Source: Deminuibacter soli (GTDB taxonomy: Bacteria > Bacteroidota > Bacteroidia > Chitinophagales > Chitinophagaceae). Taken from it: a stretch of 64,000 bases of DNA. This document shows, piece by piece, positions 40,410 through 49,538 of the stretch; the first letter of the stretch is position 1; each line of letters begins with the position of its first letter. The notes beneath the pieces are model-generated. The model was not told where the DNA came from. It was given only the letters and a program-made list of their open reading frames with translations, and did not search any database. The translations under genes were made by a program, and so were the position numbers. Where the stretch lies: contig NZ_QTJU01000001.1 in NCBI RefSeq assembly GCF_003412455.1, forward strand, positions 806,001 through 870,000, in the 5' to 3' direction.

Positions 40410-41339
40410 ATGATGTTGTACCAGAAAATTGTACTGGCCGGTGGCAGTGGCTACCTGGGCACGGTACTCGCCGGCTATTACCGTAGCCGCGCAAAAGAAG
40501 TGATTATACTCAGCAGAAAGCCCCGGCCGGATGACGGCAATATCAGCACGGTAGTATGGGACGCCCGTACCACAGGCTCCTGGCTGAAATGCCTGGAAGG
40601 AGCAGACATGCTGATCAACCTCTGCGGCAAAAATGTGAACTGCCGTTATACGCCGGAAAATAAAAAAGCGATTGTGCTGTCACGTACCGTGCCCACACGG
40701 TTGCTGGGCGAAGCCATTGCCCTGCTGCAGCAACCGCCGCAGTTGTGGATTAACGTAACCTCGGCCACCATTTACCGGCATGCCGAAGATCGCCCGCAGG
40801 ATGAGCTTACCGGTGAAACCGGCTATGGATTTTCGGTAGATGTATGCAATGGCTGGGAAGAAAGTTTCTGGCAATGTGCCACGCCGGCCACGCGTAAAGT
40901 GGCGTTGCGGATGGGTATTGTATTGGGCCGCAGGGATGGCGCATTTCCAAGATTACTGAACCTGGTAAAAATGGGATTCGGTGGCAGGCAGGGCAATGGC
41001 AGTCAATACATAGGCTGGGTACACGAGCAGGATGCGGCGCGTGCCACAGAATGGCTGTTGCAGCACCCGGCGTTATCAGGTATATTCAACTGCACTGCAC
41101 CTGGCGGCATTACCAACAGTGCGTTTATGCGGTTATTGCGTGAAACTTATGGTATACGTGCAGGACTGCCCCTGCCCCAATGGCTGCTGGAAACAGGCGC
41201 CAGGCTTGCAGGTACAGAAACAGAACTGTTGCTGAAAAGCAGGTGGGTATACCCGCGTTTGCTGGAACAGGCCGGGTTCAGGTTTGCCTATGCAGATGCA
41301 GCACACGCTGTGCACGACCTGCTGGCTACCGTTGCCTAA
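40410..41339 (+). CDS. TIGR01777-type NAD-dependent epimerase
   Basis: A 309-aa extended-SDR protein. IVLAGGSGYLGTVLAGYY is the Rossmann GxxGxxG site, MLINLCGKNVNCRYTPENK and RMGIVLGRRDGAFPR match the SulA/YfcH-like SDR39U1 family, and the C-terminal DUF1731-type tail (LLKSRWVYPRLLEQAGF) is present. Together with the DCC gene it forms a two-gene operon. Its stop overlaps the convergent gene's stop by 4 bp. Confidence 0.85.
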   Translation: MMLYQKIVLAGGSGYLGTVLAGYYRSRAKEVIILSRKPRPDDGNISTVVWDARTTGSWLKCLEGADMLINLCGKNVNCRYTPENKKAIVLSRTVPTRLLGEAIALLQQPPQLWINVTSATIYRHAEDRPQDELTGETGYGFSVDVCNGWEESFWQCATPATRKVALRMGIVLGRRDGAFPRLLNLVKMGFGGRQGNGSQYIGWVHEQDAARATEWLLQHPALSGIFNCTAPGGITNSAFMRLLRETYGIRAGLPLPQWLLETGARLAGTETELLLKSRWVYPRLLEQAGFRFAYADAAHAVHDLLATVA

Positions 41340-41716
41340 GCCAGGTTTACCTTGGGTACAGGAATGGGAATGGCATTGCCTACCACGGTTTTCAGCACCA
41401 CATCGATCACGATGTTCAACACCCCTTCAGCAAAATGCAGAACGCGCAGTTCGGCCAGGCCGGCCTGCTCCAGGCTGATCATTTTTACCAGTGTGCGTTG
41501 TGAACCTACCAGGAACTCGAACTCTGCAATTTTCAGCTGCCCGGTGCTTAACAGAAACGTCCAGCGGGACACATCGTTTTTTACATCGTTGAGTAACGTT
41601 TTGCCATCTGCAATGGCCTGGTCTTTAAAATTGCTCACTGTGCTTTGCGCCAGTGTGCCTATCTGCGATTCAACTTCAGAAAGTATTTGAGAGATATCGG
41701 GAACGCTAGTCGCCAT
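41336..41716 (-). CDS. hypothetical protein, 126 aa
   Basis: The N-terminal 60 residues are an amphipathic coiled region (QILSEVESQIGTLAQSTVSN) and the C-terminus is hydrophobic (VLNIVIDVVLKTVVGNAIPI). Last gene of a four-gene leftward cassette with a GH25 lysozyme. Membrane-associating or pore-like behaviour is possible from the hydrophobic tail, but no family is recognised. Confidence 0.5.
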   Translation of the reverse strand: MATSVPDISQILSEVESQIGTLAQSTVSNFKDQAIADGKTLLNDVKNDVSRWTFLLSTGQLKIAEFEFLVGSQRTLVKMISLEQAGLAELRVLHFAEGVLNIVIDVVLKTVVGNAIPIPVPKVNLA

Positions 41717-41741
41717 AGGAATGATTTTTAAGCATAAAATA

Positions 41742-42173
41742 TTAATGGTTTAACGGGCCGCCTTTTTTGCGCTGTTCCCAGTCTTGTATCAGCGCAAGCT
41801 GCTTCTGGGATTCTTTACTCATTTCCGTTACCATGGCCTGCGACATTTGTCCCTGGCTTTTCCAGAGATCGAAATAGCTGTACAGCCCGTTTCTGTCGGT
41901 TTGCACGGTTGTCCACATGTTAACGGTTTGCTGGTTTTTTGCCCGCTTTTTTTCAGCAGCAACAACCTGGTCGATATGCATTTTCAAAGCATCTACTTCT
42001 GCTGTGTGGGAACTGAACGGCTCTGTTGATTTATTGATCAGTGTCTGGGCTTCAGCAATCACTTTACCATCTTCGGTATTGGATGCCTCACTGAACTTCA
42101 ATCCCGGCGCGCAGGAACTTAACAGCAGGATACAAATCAATGCAAGGGTGTGACGAACATTGCGTGTTTTCAT
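41742..42173 (-). CDS. small lipoprotein, 143 aa
   Basis: Signal peptide with lipobox (ALICILLLSSCAPG), then a largely helical, charged domain (DALKMHIDQVVAAEKKRAKN). It lies 25 bp before the 126-aa gene and 29 bp after the lysozyme gene. Resembles Rz1-like or spanin-like envelope proteins only in being a small lipoprotein, and that is not evidence enough to name it. Confidence 0.55.
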   Translation of the reverse strand: MKTRNVRHTLALICILLLSSCAPGLKFSEASNTEDGKVIAEAQTLINKSTEPFSSHTAEVDALKMHIDQVVAAEKKRAKNQQTVNMWTTVQTDRNGLYSYFDLWKSQGQMSQAMVTEMSKESQKQLALIQDWEQRKKGGPLNH

Positions 42174-42202
42174 ACCATTGATTTTTGTTATTTTAAATTT
42201 AC

Positions 42203-43102
42203 TCAGGGCAATAATTTATTCCAGGTTTGCGCATCGATAACACCATTACCGGTGAGGCCGTTGAACTCCTGGAATTTTGTAACGGCAGCCATTGTATTCT
42301 TTCCGAAAAAGCCATCGGCTTCATCATGCAGCCAGCCTGCATTCTGCAATGCCAGCTGAAAATCTTTTACAATATTGGAAAAAGGAAAGCCTTTCATAAA
42401 CGTTAGTCCGGGCACGCTGCTGTTCAGCAATCCTTTCAAACTGCCGCTGTATACATCCTGGTCTAGCCTGCTGAAAGGGTCACCGGCAGTACCGCTTTCG
42501 CCAAAATGTGTTTGCACAAATGCAGCAGGTACGGGCAGGCCGGTCCATGGCCTGGCAATGCGTTTGCGGTTGTTGGGATCTGCATTCCATAACAGGCAGC
42601 CGGCGAAAAAAGCATTGTCTTCTGCCGATGCAAATGGTGTAATAAATTCTTCCCAAAAGCTGAAAGCCGTATAAATAGTGGGCCGCACGTTAATGGTAGC
42701 CTCTACCTGGCTGCAGTATTCGCGTATTAAGCCAATGCGTTCGTTGGCAGGTACTTTACCCCACAGCTCATTGCGGTCGGTTTGCGCAGCGCCGGCATTC
42801 CAGGTCCACTCAATGTCTATCACGGGCGGTAACACTCCTGCCCTGCTTACTTTGCGGTATTGATTGATAAAGGATAAAGCCTGTTGTGTAGGCTGGGAAG
42901 ATGGCCAAAACCAGTGGTAAGCCCCACACAGCAGGCCGGCAGAGCGGCACATTTCCCAGTAGGTAACAAATTTTGCATCAAGTCCCTGCGCGCCTGTACC
43001 TGATTTTATAAAAACAAAGTACAGGTTTTCGGAACGTATCAGCGAATTGATAAGTGTGGCAGAAACCGTATCGCCATGAAATATGTCAATTCCGTTGATC
43101 AT
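42203..43102 (-). CDS. GH25 lysozyme with peptidoglycan-binding domain
   Basis: A 299-aa muramidase. The GH25 barrel shows NGIDIFHGD at its start (catalytic Asp), CGAYHWFWP, PPVIDIEW (catalytic D-x-E) and RPTIYTAFSFWEE. Residues about 235-299 form a peptidoglycan-binding domain 1 (DFQLALQNAGWLHDEADGFF, FQEFNGLTGNGVIDAQTW). No signal peptide is visible, so it must leave by another route (holin-like helper, T6SS/T9SS, or lysis), or act inside. It lies in a cassette with two exported small proteins and a membrane protein. Confidence 0.85.
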   Translation of the reverse strand: MINGIDIFHGDTVSATLINSLIRSENLYFVFIKSGTGAQGLDAKFVTYWEMCRSAGLLCGAYHWFWPSSQPTQQALSFINQYRKVSRAGVLPPVIDIEWTWNAGAAQTDRNELWGKVPANERIGLIREYCSQVEATINVRPTIYTAFSFWEEFITPFASAEDNAFFAGCLLWNADPNNRKRIARPWTGLPVPAAFVQTHFGESGTAGDPFSRLDQDVYSGSLKGLLNSSVPGLTFMKGFPFSNIVKDFQLALQNAGWLHDEADGFFGKNTMAAVTKFQEFNGLTGNGVIDAQTWNKLLP

Positions 43103-43113
43103 GTTCGTTGTGT

Positions 43114-44121
43114 TTAAAACTTATCGGGATTCCTGGCTGCCTGTTCACCCTTGCCTGTCTCTTCATCACCGGCGTTTTGATTATTGCCGGCATCATTACC
43201 ATCGTCAAGGTCTTTCGCATGCCCGTTCTCTGCGGCTTTTAAGCCGAGATAAGTGGCAGAGCTGATACCGATTAATGCAAACTGCCATTCGGAAAAAGTA
43301 ATGAGCGGGTATACCTGCGTGTGTATGCGTTCAAAGAAAAAGCTGATAAAGGCCATACCAAACACCACGTTGAATACCACTGCCTGGAAGCGGTGTATGC
43401 TAATGCCCGATTCATCGGATAATATATCGTTGAAGAAATCGGGTTTGCCTATCTTATCCTGTGTGCGGCCGCCGCAGGTGGTTTGTTTGATTTGCCTGGT
43501 ATCAATTACTTTACCGCCGGCATATACCAGTGCACCACAGCCAAGCAGTATCACCGCTGTTTCGTTCAGTGGAATAAGCACCCCGGTAATGGCATAGAAA
43601 TAAATAAAACAGAAGAACACAATCAGCGTCCACCACAACAATTGCACACGTGCATAACTGTAAGGCCGCAGTTTGGGATCTGCTACCAGCTGGCCGTTTT
43701 CATCAAGGCTCATATCCTTGCAGAGGGCTGTATTGATGGTGAACTGGTAGGCTTTGTACAATACAAACAGCAAAAACACGAGAGATAAAATAAGCCGCAG
43801 GTAGTCACCGCCGGTCTGGTTGCCTTTTTTAAAAATCGAACGCGGGTAAAGGTATAATTCGGGATGCTGTTGCGCCTGTTCGAGCATAGTGGTATCAACC
43901 GATACGCTGCCTGCGAGAATGTTGTTGATGTGCACCAGCGAATCACGCATAACATTTACGGAATCGGAAATGGCCTTGTTTTGTTCCTGCACTTTTTTAA
44001 CTGAATCGCCCATAGCATCGAGCTTTTCGGTTACGGCGCTTACAACAGAATCTACTGCCGTTTGGGCATTCACACGGCATACCAATAATACCGGCAACAG
44101 TATCAGCAAACAATATTTCAT
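43114..44121 (-). CDS. multi-pass envelope protein, about 335 aa
   Basis: I start at MKYCLLILLPVLLVCRVNAQ, a signal peptide; an earlier ATG at 44172 gives an unlikely extension. A helical periplasmic segment (SAVTEKLDAMGDSVKKVQEQ) precedes four hydrophobic segments (LRLILSLVFLLFVLYKAY, LLWWTLIVFFCFIYFYAI, AVILLGCGALVYAGG, and around VFNVVFGMAFISFFF). Its C-terminus is acidic and Asn-rich. First gene of the cassette with the GH25 lysozyme. Function unknown. Confidence 0.6.
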   Translation of the reverse strand: MKYCLLILLPVLLVCRVNAQTAVDSVVSAVTEKLDAMGDSVKKVQEQNKAISDSVNVMRDSLVHINNILAGSVSVDTTMLEQAQQHPELYLYPRSIFKKGNQTGGDYLRLILSLVFLLFVLYKAYQFTINTALCKDMSLDENGQLVADPKLRPYSYARVQLLWWTLIVFFCFIYFYAITGVLIPLNETAVILLGCGALVYAGGKVIDTRQIKQTTCGGRTQDKIGKPDFFNDILSDESGISIHRFQAVVFNVVFGMAFISFFFERIHTQVYPLITFSEWQFALIGISSATYLGLKAAENGHAKDLDDGNDAGNNQNAGDEETGKGEQAARNPDKF

Positions 44122-44495
44122 TTGTTTATAATTTGAGTGAGCCTGAAATAGCAGGATCAGTAAAAACGGCAAGGGTTGCAGTCAATGAAAGGCTTATGCT
44201 TAGAAGGATAACGAAGCAATATTGCACTATTATTTTACAAATGCAATAGTGTACTGCTATTGACATTGTGGTTTTATAACGCTATTTTATTCAGCCTGAC
44301 GCGTGCCGGAGGAAGCAGTGAAATGCCCTTTTTTCTATTAATGTACCATCGCCCGGGGATCGTCCGACCATCGTCCGAGGGTCGTTCGGCCAAAATTGCC
44401 AGAAAAAGGCTGGTTGGAGCAATAAAAAGACTGCCCCTTTTTGTTGAGGCAGCCTTTATTTTCCCTGTAACCTGTATCACCGAAGGAACAGGTGA
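44122..44495. other. intergenic region with 11-bp repeats and a terminator
   Basis: Four imperfect 11-bp tandem units start at 44348 (ATCGCCCGGGG), 44359 (ATCGTCCGACC), 44370 (ATCGTCCGAGG) and 44381 (GTCGTTCGGCC). A hairpin at 44426-44457 (AAAGACTGCC / GGCAGCCTTT, one mismatch, then T5 on the minus strand) probably terminates the metalloprotease gene. Rightward and leftward frames of 60-80 codons in this region look like chance translations. Confidence 0.6.
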
Positions 44496-47024
44496 TCAAT
44501 AATCAAACAGTTCACCGGGCATGCCGATGGGTGCACCCGGGGGCATTTCTGCAGCTGCGGGTGGCTGAAATTTATCGGGATTGGTTTTAAACGCCTCCAT
44601 TTGCGAGAGGGCAAACAGCATATTGGCCTTTTGTGCCGGGGCTGCCGATGTAATGGCTGTGCCGATCCAGTGTTTCAGCTCATCTATTTTCAGCAATGCC
44701 TGTCCGCGCACTATTTCAGAGGCCCTGGTATTGGCAGCCAGCTGCAGCAGGTATTTCACGGTAAGGTTATTGACCAGTGTTTGCACCTGCCCTTTGTAAC
44801 CCGCAGCAGGAGCGGCTTTCCAGGTTTGCGCCAGCAGGGCATCGACCACGGCCATAAAACCCGGCTGGTCGCTGCTGCGCGACTGGTATTCAATAAGGCG
44901 TGCGGCGCGTTCTGCATCCAGCAGGTACGATAAAGTGGTAGCTGCCGCTGTTTCCGCTGCACCCAGCGGATCGAAAGTTACGCCGGTATGGCCGGCAAAG
45001 GTTTCAATGCCGGAAGGGTAACCTGCCGGGCGCGGCGGAATTTTACTGATCAATGATTCAGGCAGCATGAGCGCTTCGGGCGTAATGGTATTGAGCAATG
45101 CATTCAATGCTTTGCGCTGCTCACCGGGTGCAATCATCTTTGTAACTGTTTGCCCGTCGTTTTTCAGCGCATGGGTAAAATACAAGCCCCCGAGCGATTT
45201 GGCAGCCGCCTCAATACTGTAGCGATGCAGCAGGTACATGGGTACCAGCACTTCTTCCAGCGTGCTCATGGGTGCATTGGCAGGAATGGCTTTTTCGGAG
45301 AAATTATCCAGGATATGCCTGCGCACCGTCATAATACGATTGAGTTCATCTACTGCATTTTTACCATCGTCCCATTGGTGGCTTAAGGGATGAACGTTGC
45401 CGCCGATATCGGGAATAAACAGGAAGCCCTGCTGCAGGGTTTCGTTCATAATTTTATCGAGTGCCTCATTTTCACTGGTGCCCGGCGCAAAATCCTGGTA
45501 GCCCCATATTACGGCACGTTTATCCCAGCTGCCGATGCCGGTTGCATAGGCGTCGCTTACATCAATCGTTCCGTCTGCTTTCAGGGTAAAACGCGGGAAG
45601 GGATAGTCCATCACAGAAGCCCGGTCTTTCACGCTGGCTGCGAAGTTGTGGTACATACCCAGGGTATGGCCAATTTCGTGCGCACTCAGCTGGCGTATGC
45701 GGGCAAGCGCCAGCTCCTGCAGTTGCGGCGATACGGGTTTGCCGTCTTCATACGGTTGCAGCAAACCTTCTGCAATCAGGTAATCCTGCCGGTGGCGGTC
45801 GCTGCCAAGCGTAACCACACCTTTGATGATTTCACCGGTGCGGGGATCGATGTAGGAAGAGCCGAATGAGAAAGCGCGCTGCGGCGAGCCGGAGCGGTCA
45901 ACCCAGTTCACCACATTGTACCGGATATCCATGGGGTCTGCACCTTCAGGCAATTCCTTTACCTGGAAGGCATTTTTGTACCCGGCTGCTTCAAATGCCT
46001 GGTTCCACCACGAGCCACCTTCTATCAATGCTTTTTTAATCAGCGGCGGGGCACCGCGATCGATGTAGTATACAATGGGTTTTACCGGTTCACTTACTGC
46101 AGCTGCAGGATCTTTTTTCTGCAGGCGGTGACGGCGTGTAAAACGTTGGGTAAGGGGCTCGTTCATGGGTGCTGAAAAATCCATATAGGTAAAGGCAAAC
46201 AAACCGGAGCGGGGATCGAATTTGCGGGGATGGTAATTGCTGTCGGGCAGCGCTACAAACGACTGGTGCATGCGCACACTCACAGCAGTAGGATCAGGTG
46301 CGATGCCATTGGCAGCAAATCCGAAATTAAAACCGCCGTTACTGCCACCCGTAAAAGTGATCACAGCTTCAAATTCAGTATTCAGGGGAAAGTTCCTGGT
46401 ATTATCCATGTACAGCGCACTGCGCGATTCATCCATGCGGTAGGATGCACCGCCACCACCTGCCGGACCATTGATGCCTGCAGCCCTTGGGTTGCCGAGA
46501 CGATCACCGATTTTCTGGCTATCGCGCACCAGGAACGGGGTAATATCTACCAGCGCATTGTCGCCCTCAATGGCTACAGCATTGAAGCCCCATAACACAG
46601 ACTGTGCAAAAGCACGTTCTACGGTTTGTTTTTCATCTGCATTGCCTGAAGCGCGGTAGTTGAAAGAATTGGGTTGCAGCAACATTATTTTTGCGCCGTA
46701 TTTTACAAATTGCACGGCGGCAGAAGCGGCCTGGCCTCTTTCCGGCCCGCCATTGCCCACCCCATCGGTAAGCGAACTGAAATACAGGAAGGGTTCATTC
46801 CACCTGCTTATTTCCAGGTAAATGCGTCCATTCCTGCCATCGTAGTAAAAATTGAAAAAGCCCTCGTACTTCTTAAACCCTGCGGAAAAATTGCTGATAG
46901 ATGGCAGTGTGCGCGATTCGCTTTTGGCAGGCGGGGTATCGGCCTGCTGCGTATTACGGGGTTGCGCGAAACTACAATGGGCAGCCACCAGCAGCAGGCC
47001 CATGCAGGACAGTTGTTTTCTCAT
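44496..47024 (-). CDS. exported zinc metalloprotease (DUF5117/DUF5118 type)
   Basis: An 842-aa protein with signal peptide (SCMGLLLVAAHCSFAQ). The metzincin motif SAHEIGHTLGMYHN (HExxHxxGxxH, His near residue 449) and a downstream VMDYPF (Met-turn) are clear. The N-terminal half matches the DUF5118/DUF5117 pair that precedes such catalytic domains in Bacteroidetes and the C-terminal third is the DUF4953-like part. A large periplasmic or secreted protease; substrate unknown. A hairpin at 44426 probably terminates it. Confidence 0.87.
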   Translation of the reverse strand: MRKQLSCMGLLLVAAHCSFAQPRNTQQADTPPAKSESRTLPSISNFSAGFKKYEGFFNFYYDGRNGRIYLEISRWNEPFLYFSSLTDGVGNGGPERGQAASAAVQFVKYGAKIMLLQPNSFNYRASGNADEKQTVERAFAQSVLWGFNAVAIEGDNALVDITPFLVRDSQKIGDRLGNPRAAGINGPAGGGGASYRMDESRSALYMDNTRNFPLNTEFEAVITFTGGSNGGFNFGFAANGIAPDPTAVSVRMHQSFVALPDSNYHPRKFDPRSGLFAFTYMDFSAPMNEPLTQRFTRRHRLQKKDPAAAVSEPVKPIVYYIDRGAPPLIKKALIEGGSWWNQAFEAAGYKNAFQVKELPEGADPMDIRYNVVNWVDRSGSPQRAFSFGSSYIDPRTGEIIKGVVTLGSDRHRQDYLIAEGLLQPYEDGKPVSPQLQELALARIRQLSAHEIGHTLGMYHNFAASVKDRASVMDYPFPRFTLKADGTIDVSDAYATGIGSWDKRAVIWGYQDFAPGTSENEALDKIMNETLQQGFLFIPDIGGNVHPLSHQWDDGKNAVDELNRIMTVRRHILDNFSEKAIPANAPMSTLEEVLVPMYLLHRYSIEAAAKSLGGLYFTHALKNDGQTVTKMIAPGEQRKALNALLNTITPEALMLPESLISKIPPRPAGYPSGIETFAGHTGVTFDPLGAAETAAATTLSYLLDAERAARLIEYQSRSSDQPGFMAVVDALLAQTWKAAPAAGYKGQVQTLVNNLTVKYLLQLAANTRASEIVRGQALLKIDELKHWIGTAITSAAPAQKANMLFALSQMEAFKTNPDKFQPPAAAEMPPGAPIGMPGELFDY

Positions 47025-47135
47025 TTGCGTGTTATGGTTTTAAATTCGCAGTGTTACTAATATAAGCCATAATAAAAACATGGCCCTATCGTATTACCTA
47101 AAACAACCGGCTGTTCGCCGGGTAACCTGTTTGCC

Positions 47136-47525
47136 ATGCAACAACACATCGCTCATATTGCACTGGTTGTGTCTGACTATGACGAGGCCATTGCTTTCTA
47201 CACCCGCAAACTGCACTTTACGCTTACAGAAGACACGCAGTTAAGCGCATCCAAACGCTGGGTACTGGTTACGCCGCCAGGCAACAGCAGCTGTGCCCTG
47301 CTGCTGGCAAAAGCCGATGGCCCTGCGCAGCAACAGGCCGTGGGCAACCAGAGCGGCGGCAGGGTATTTCTATTCCTGGCAACGGATGATTTCTGGCGTG
47401 ATTACAATGATATGCAACATGCAGGTATACATTTTCTTCAAACACCCCGTGAAGAAGCATATGGTACGGTAGCCGTTTTTGAAGACCTGTATGGCAACCG
47501 CTGGGACCTGATTCAACACAAATAA
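47136..47525 (+). CDS. VOC-family (glyoxalase-like) protein
   Basis: A 129-aa single-chain VOC protein with two beta-alpha-beta-beta-beta repeats: AHIALVVSDYDEAIAFYTRK and the VFLFLATDDFWRDYNDMQ half, ending GTVAVFEDLYGNRWDLIQ. Candidate metal ligands H6 (first strand) and a late E (VFEDLYGN) are kept. Such proteins include dioxygenases and fosfomycin- or bleomycin-resistance folds; no specific function assigned. Confidence 0.82.
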   Translation: MQQHIAHIALVVSDYDEAIAFYTRKLHFTLTEDTQLSASKRWVLVTPPGNSSCALLLAKADGPAQQQAVGNQSGGRVFLFLATDDFWRDYNDMQHAGIHFLQTPREEAYGTVAVFEDLYGNRWDLIQHK

Positions 47526-47580
47526 AAAACCGGCATCGCTTTTCAGCAACACCGGTTAAACAAAACACAATCATGCGCTA

Positions 47581-48144
47581 TTAAGCCTGCACCACCACAG
47601 TGCGGAGTGTATTTACAATCGCACCCAATCTTGCAATAACCGCATCGGGCACCTTGTTTTTCTTAGCAGCAATAACGAGATCGGCAATAAACGCATCAAA
47701 ATCGCTGTTGTCTGCTTTGCCATTCATACGCGGATTGGCTGCAGGATCGTGCGCATCCTTCATGTTTTTTCCACCGTAGGTGAAATCTTTTGCTCCTGTA
47801 GCTACACAAAAGAAATCAGTGAGGTTTTTACTTAAGGCCATAAAACCGCTGGTGTTGCCGCTGGTTACTTCGGCAAGCAGTACGGAGAAATGTCCATTGA
47901 TGGCGGTATCACCTGCAATGACAAATATGGCACTGTCAACCACAGAACGTACCGCCAGGCGGCCGGCTTCAATCATGGCTCCTGCATTGGCAGGATCTTT
48001 CACCATGGCAGTACTGCCCAACGTATCATACAAGGTCATGGTTGCCGGGGTAGACGAAGGCGTATCGCTCTTTTTGCAAGCCTGCGTAAAAAGCATGGCT
48101 CCGCCGAGCAGCATGGTTGCTGCAAATAACATTGTTCTTTTCAT
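47581..48144 (-). CDS. globin-like lipoprotein (group 1 truncated haemoglobin-like)
   Basis: A 187-aa lipoprotein (lipobox AMLFTQAC). The mature domain runs TLYDTLGSTAMVKDP ... RSVVDSAIFVIAGDTAING, GFMALSKNLTDFFCVATGA, then GGKNMKDAHDP, a layout like TrHb1 globins, with the AH dipeptide a candidate proximal heme-His and the Phe pair near the distal pocket. It would be an unusual surface- or periplasm-anchored globin. A short gene of unknown function lies immediately upstream. Confidence 0.6.
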   Translation of the reverse strand: MKRTMLFAATMLLGGAMLFTQACKKSDTPSSTPATMTLYDTLGSTAMVKDPANAGAMIEAGRLAVRSVVDSAIFVIAGDTAINGHFSVLLAEVTSGNTSGFMALSKNLTDFFCVATGAKDFTYGGKNMKDAHDPAANPRMNGKADNSDFDAFIADLVIAAKKNKVPDAVIARLGAIVNTLRTVVVQA

Positions 48145-48154
48145 GATCTTGGTA

Positions 48155-48583
48155 TTAATTGAGGTGTCTGAAAAACCGGAGTACCCTGGAAGTTGCGGTA
48201 TTGGAAGCTACCGGGCAACCGGCAGCCATTTCTTCTTCTGAAGGTTGTATACGCTTTGCCTTGTAGGGAAGGGTTTGCTGTAACCGCGCTATAATTGCAG
48301 TTGCACTTGTTTGTATGGGAGCAAAGGTAAAAATGGCGATATGCGTAACAGGATTAAAGAGCACGTGATCTACACCGGGCTGACTGTATAAAAAGGCAGT
48401 AACCGTGTCACCCTGCGCTGCACCCACGTTCGCAGCAAAATCAACACGGGCCATAATGCGCGTATGTACGTCGGGTGCCTGGGGCCTGGTTACCATGTAC
48501 AGGTGAACGGCCAGCAACAACACCAGCCCCGCAAACACGGCAACGGTTGTAAGTGCTATTTTCCTGAAGTTGAGTTTTGGCAT
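48155..48583 (-). CDS. membrane-anchored small protein, 142 aa
   Basis: Starts at MPKLNFRKIALTTVAVFAGL; an ATG at 48616 is in frame but adds a short poor extension. One N-terminal membrane helix is followed by a domain (FLYSQPGVDHVLFNPVTHIA ... ATAIIARLQQTLPY) resembling heavy-metal-associated folds but without the CxxC. It is 10 bp upstream of the globin-like lipoprotein, so the two may work together. Confidence 0.5.
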   Translation of the reverse strand: MPKLNFRKIALTTVAVFAGLVLLLAVHLYMVTRPQAPDVHTRIMARVDFAANVGAAQGDTVTAFLYSQPGVDHVLFNPVTHIAIFTFAPIQTSATAIIARLQQTLPYKAKRIQPSEEEMAAGCPVASNTATSRVLRFFRHLN

Positions 48584-48770
48584 ATGACTGTTTGCGACGG
48601 CTGTTTTGTATCGCATGCTTTACTTACGACAGTTGTATGACAATAGATTTGCGGTTGTAAGAAATAGCATAAAAAAAGTCCGGGGCATGAACGTGCAATT
48701 TAGCTGACAGACCTGTTACCACTGTCTTGTAACACCACACCGGCTTGTTGCTAAACATACCGCAAATAAA

Positions 48771-48797
48771 CAGCCCCGGCGCAGGGCGCCGGGGCTG
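48771..48797 (-). terminator. terminator of the YaaH-type gene
   Basis: A perfect 12-bp GC-rich stem (CAGCCCCGGCGC / GCGCCGGGGCTG) with a 3-base loop, followed on the minus strand by TTTATTT. It lies 22 bp past the acetate-transporter stop. Confidence 0.75.
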
Positions 48798-48819
48798 TGG
48801 TACAATAACCATTTATTGG

Positions 48820-49413
48820 TTAGCCCAACGGCAATACGGTTTTGCCATACACTTCGTTCAGCACCAGGGCTACGCTGCCGTAAAAGGCAGATAAACCACA
48901 AACAACACCTTCGTAACCTGCAAAAGTTTTGATGCCTGCATTTCCTGTATAGTCGCCTATGGCCAGCAGGAAAAACAATACCGTTAAAGTAGCAAACACC
49001 ACCTGCAGCATACGGCTTAACCGCAGGCTGCCGAAAAACATAAATAAGGTAAACAGTCCCCATATAAACAGGTAAGCAGCCAGCGCCTTTTCATCTGAAG
49101 CCAGTGCAGCACCTGCGCCTGTTTTAGGCAGCAGCCATATCACAATCAGTGACAGCCAGAAACTGCCATAGGCGCAAAAGGCAGTGGCACCAAACGTATT
49201 GTTCTTTTTAAATTCCTGCACACCTGCTATCAGCTGGGCAATGCCTCCTACAAATAAACCCATGCCAATAATCATGGAATTAAGCGGGTAACAACCAGCA
49301 TTGTGCAGGTTTAATAAAATAGTAGTGGTGCCAAAGCCCAGCAAGCCCAGCGGGGCGGGGTTGGCGCTTGTGTCTTTAATGACAATCTGCGTAACAGTTG
49401 ATTCGGTTGACAT
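48820..49413 (-). CDS. GPR1/FUN34/YaaH-family acetate transporter
   Basis: A 197-aa membrane protein. [20 protein letters not shown] near the N-terminus is the NPAPLGL signature of the acetate uptake (SatP/YaaH) family; [19 protein letters not shown] and six predicted hydrophobic segments follow. It takes up acetate or succinate across the inner membrane. A strong terminator follows. Confidence 0.87.
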   Translation of the reverse strand: MSTESTVTQIVIKDTSANPAPLGLLGFGTTTILLNLHNAGCYPLNSMIIGMGLFVGGIAQLIAGVQEFKKNNTFGATAFCAYGSFWLSLIVIWLLPKTGAGAALASDEKALAAYLFIWGLFTLFMFFGSLRLSRMLQVVFATLTVLFFLLAIGDYTGNAGIKTFAGYEGVVCGLSAFYGSVALVLNEVYGKTVLPLG

Positions 49414-49538
49414 GCAATCGTTTTGGTTTAATAAACAATGTAATTACACCGGATGGTGTGATATCGTGAATATAAATCAAATATTTTTTATCTGTTCCGG
49501 CGTGCCGGAACAAGTTCTTAAAAAAATTCAGCTCCGCC

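Noticed and set aside
44274-44480. 68-codon minus-strand frame
   Set aside because: It runs through the 11-bp repeats and the terminator hairpin and has no protein-like signature.
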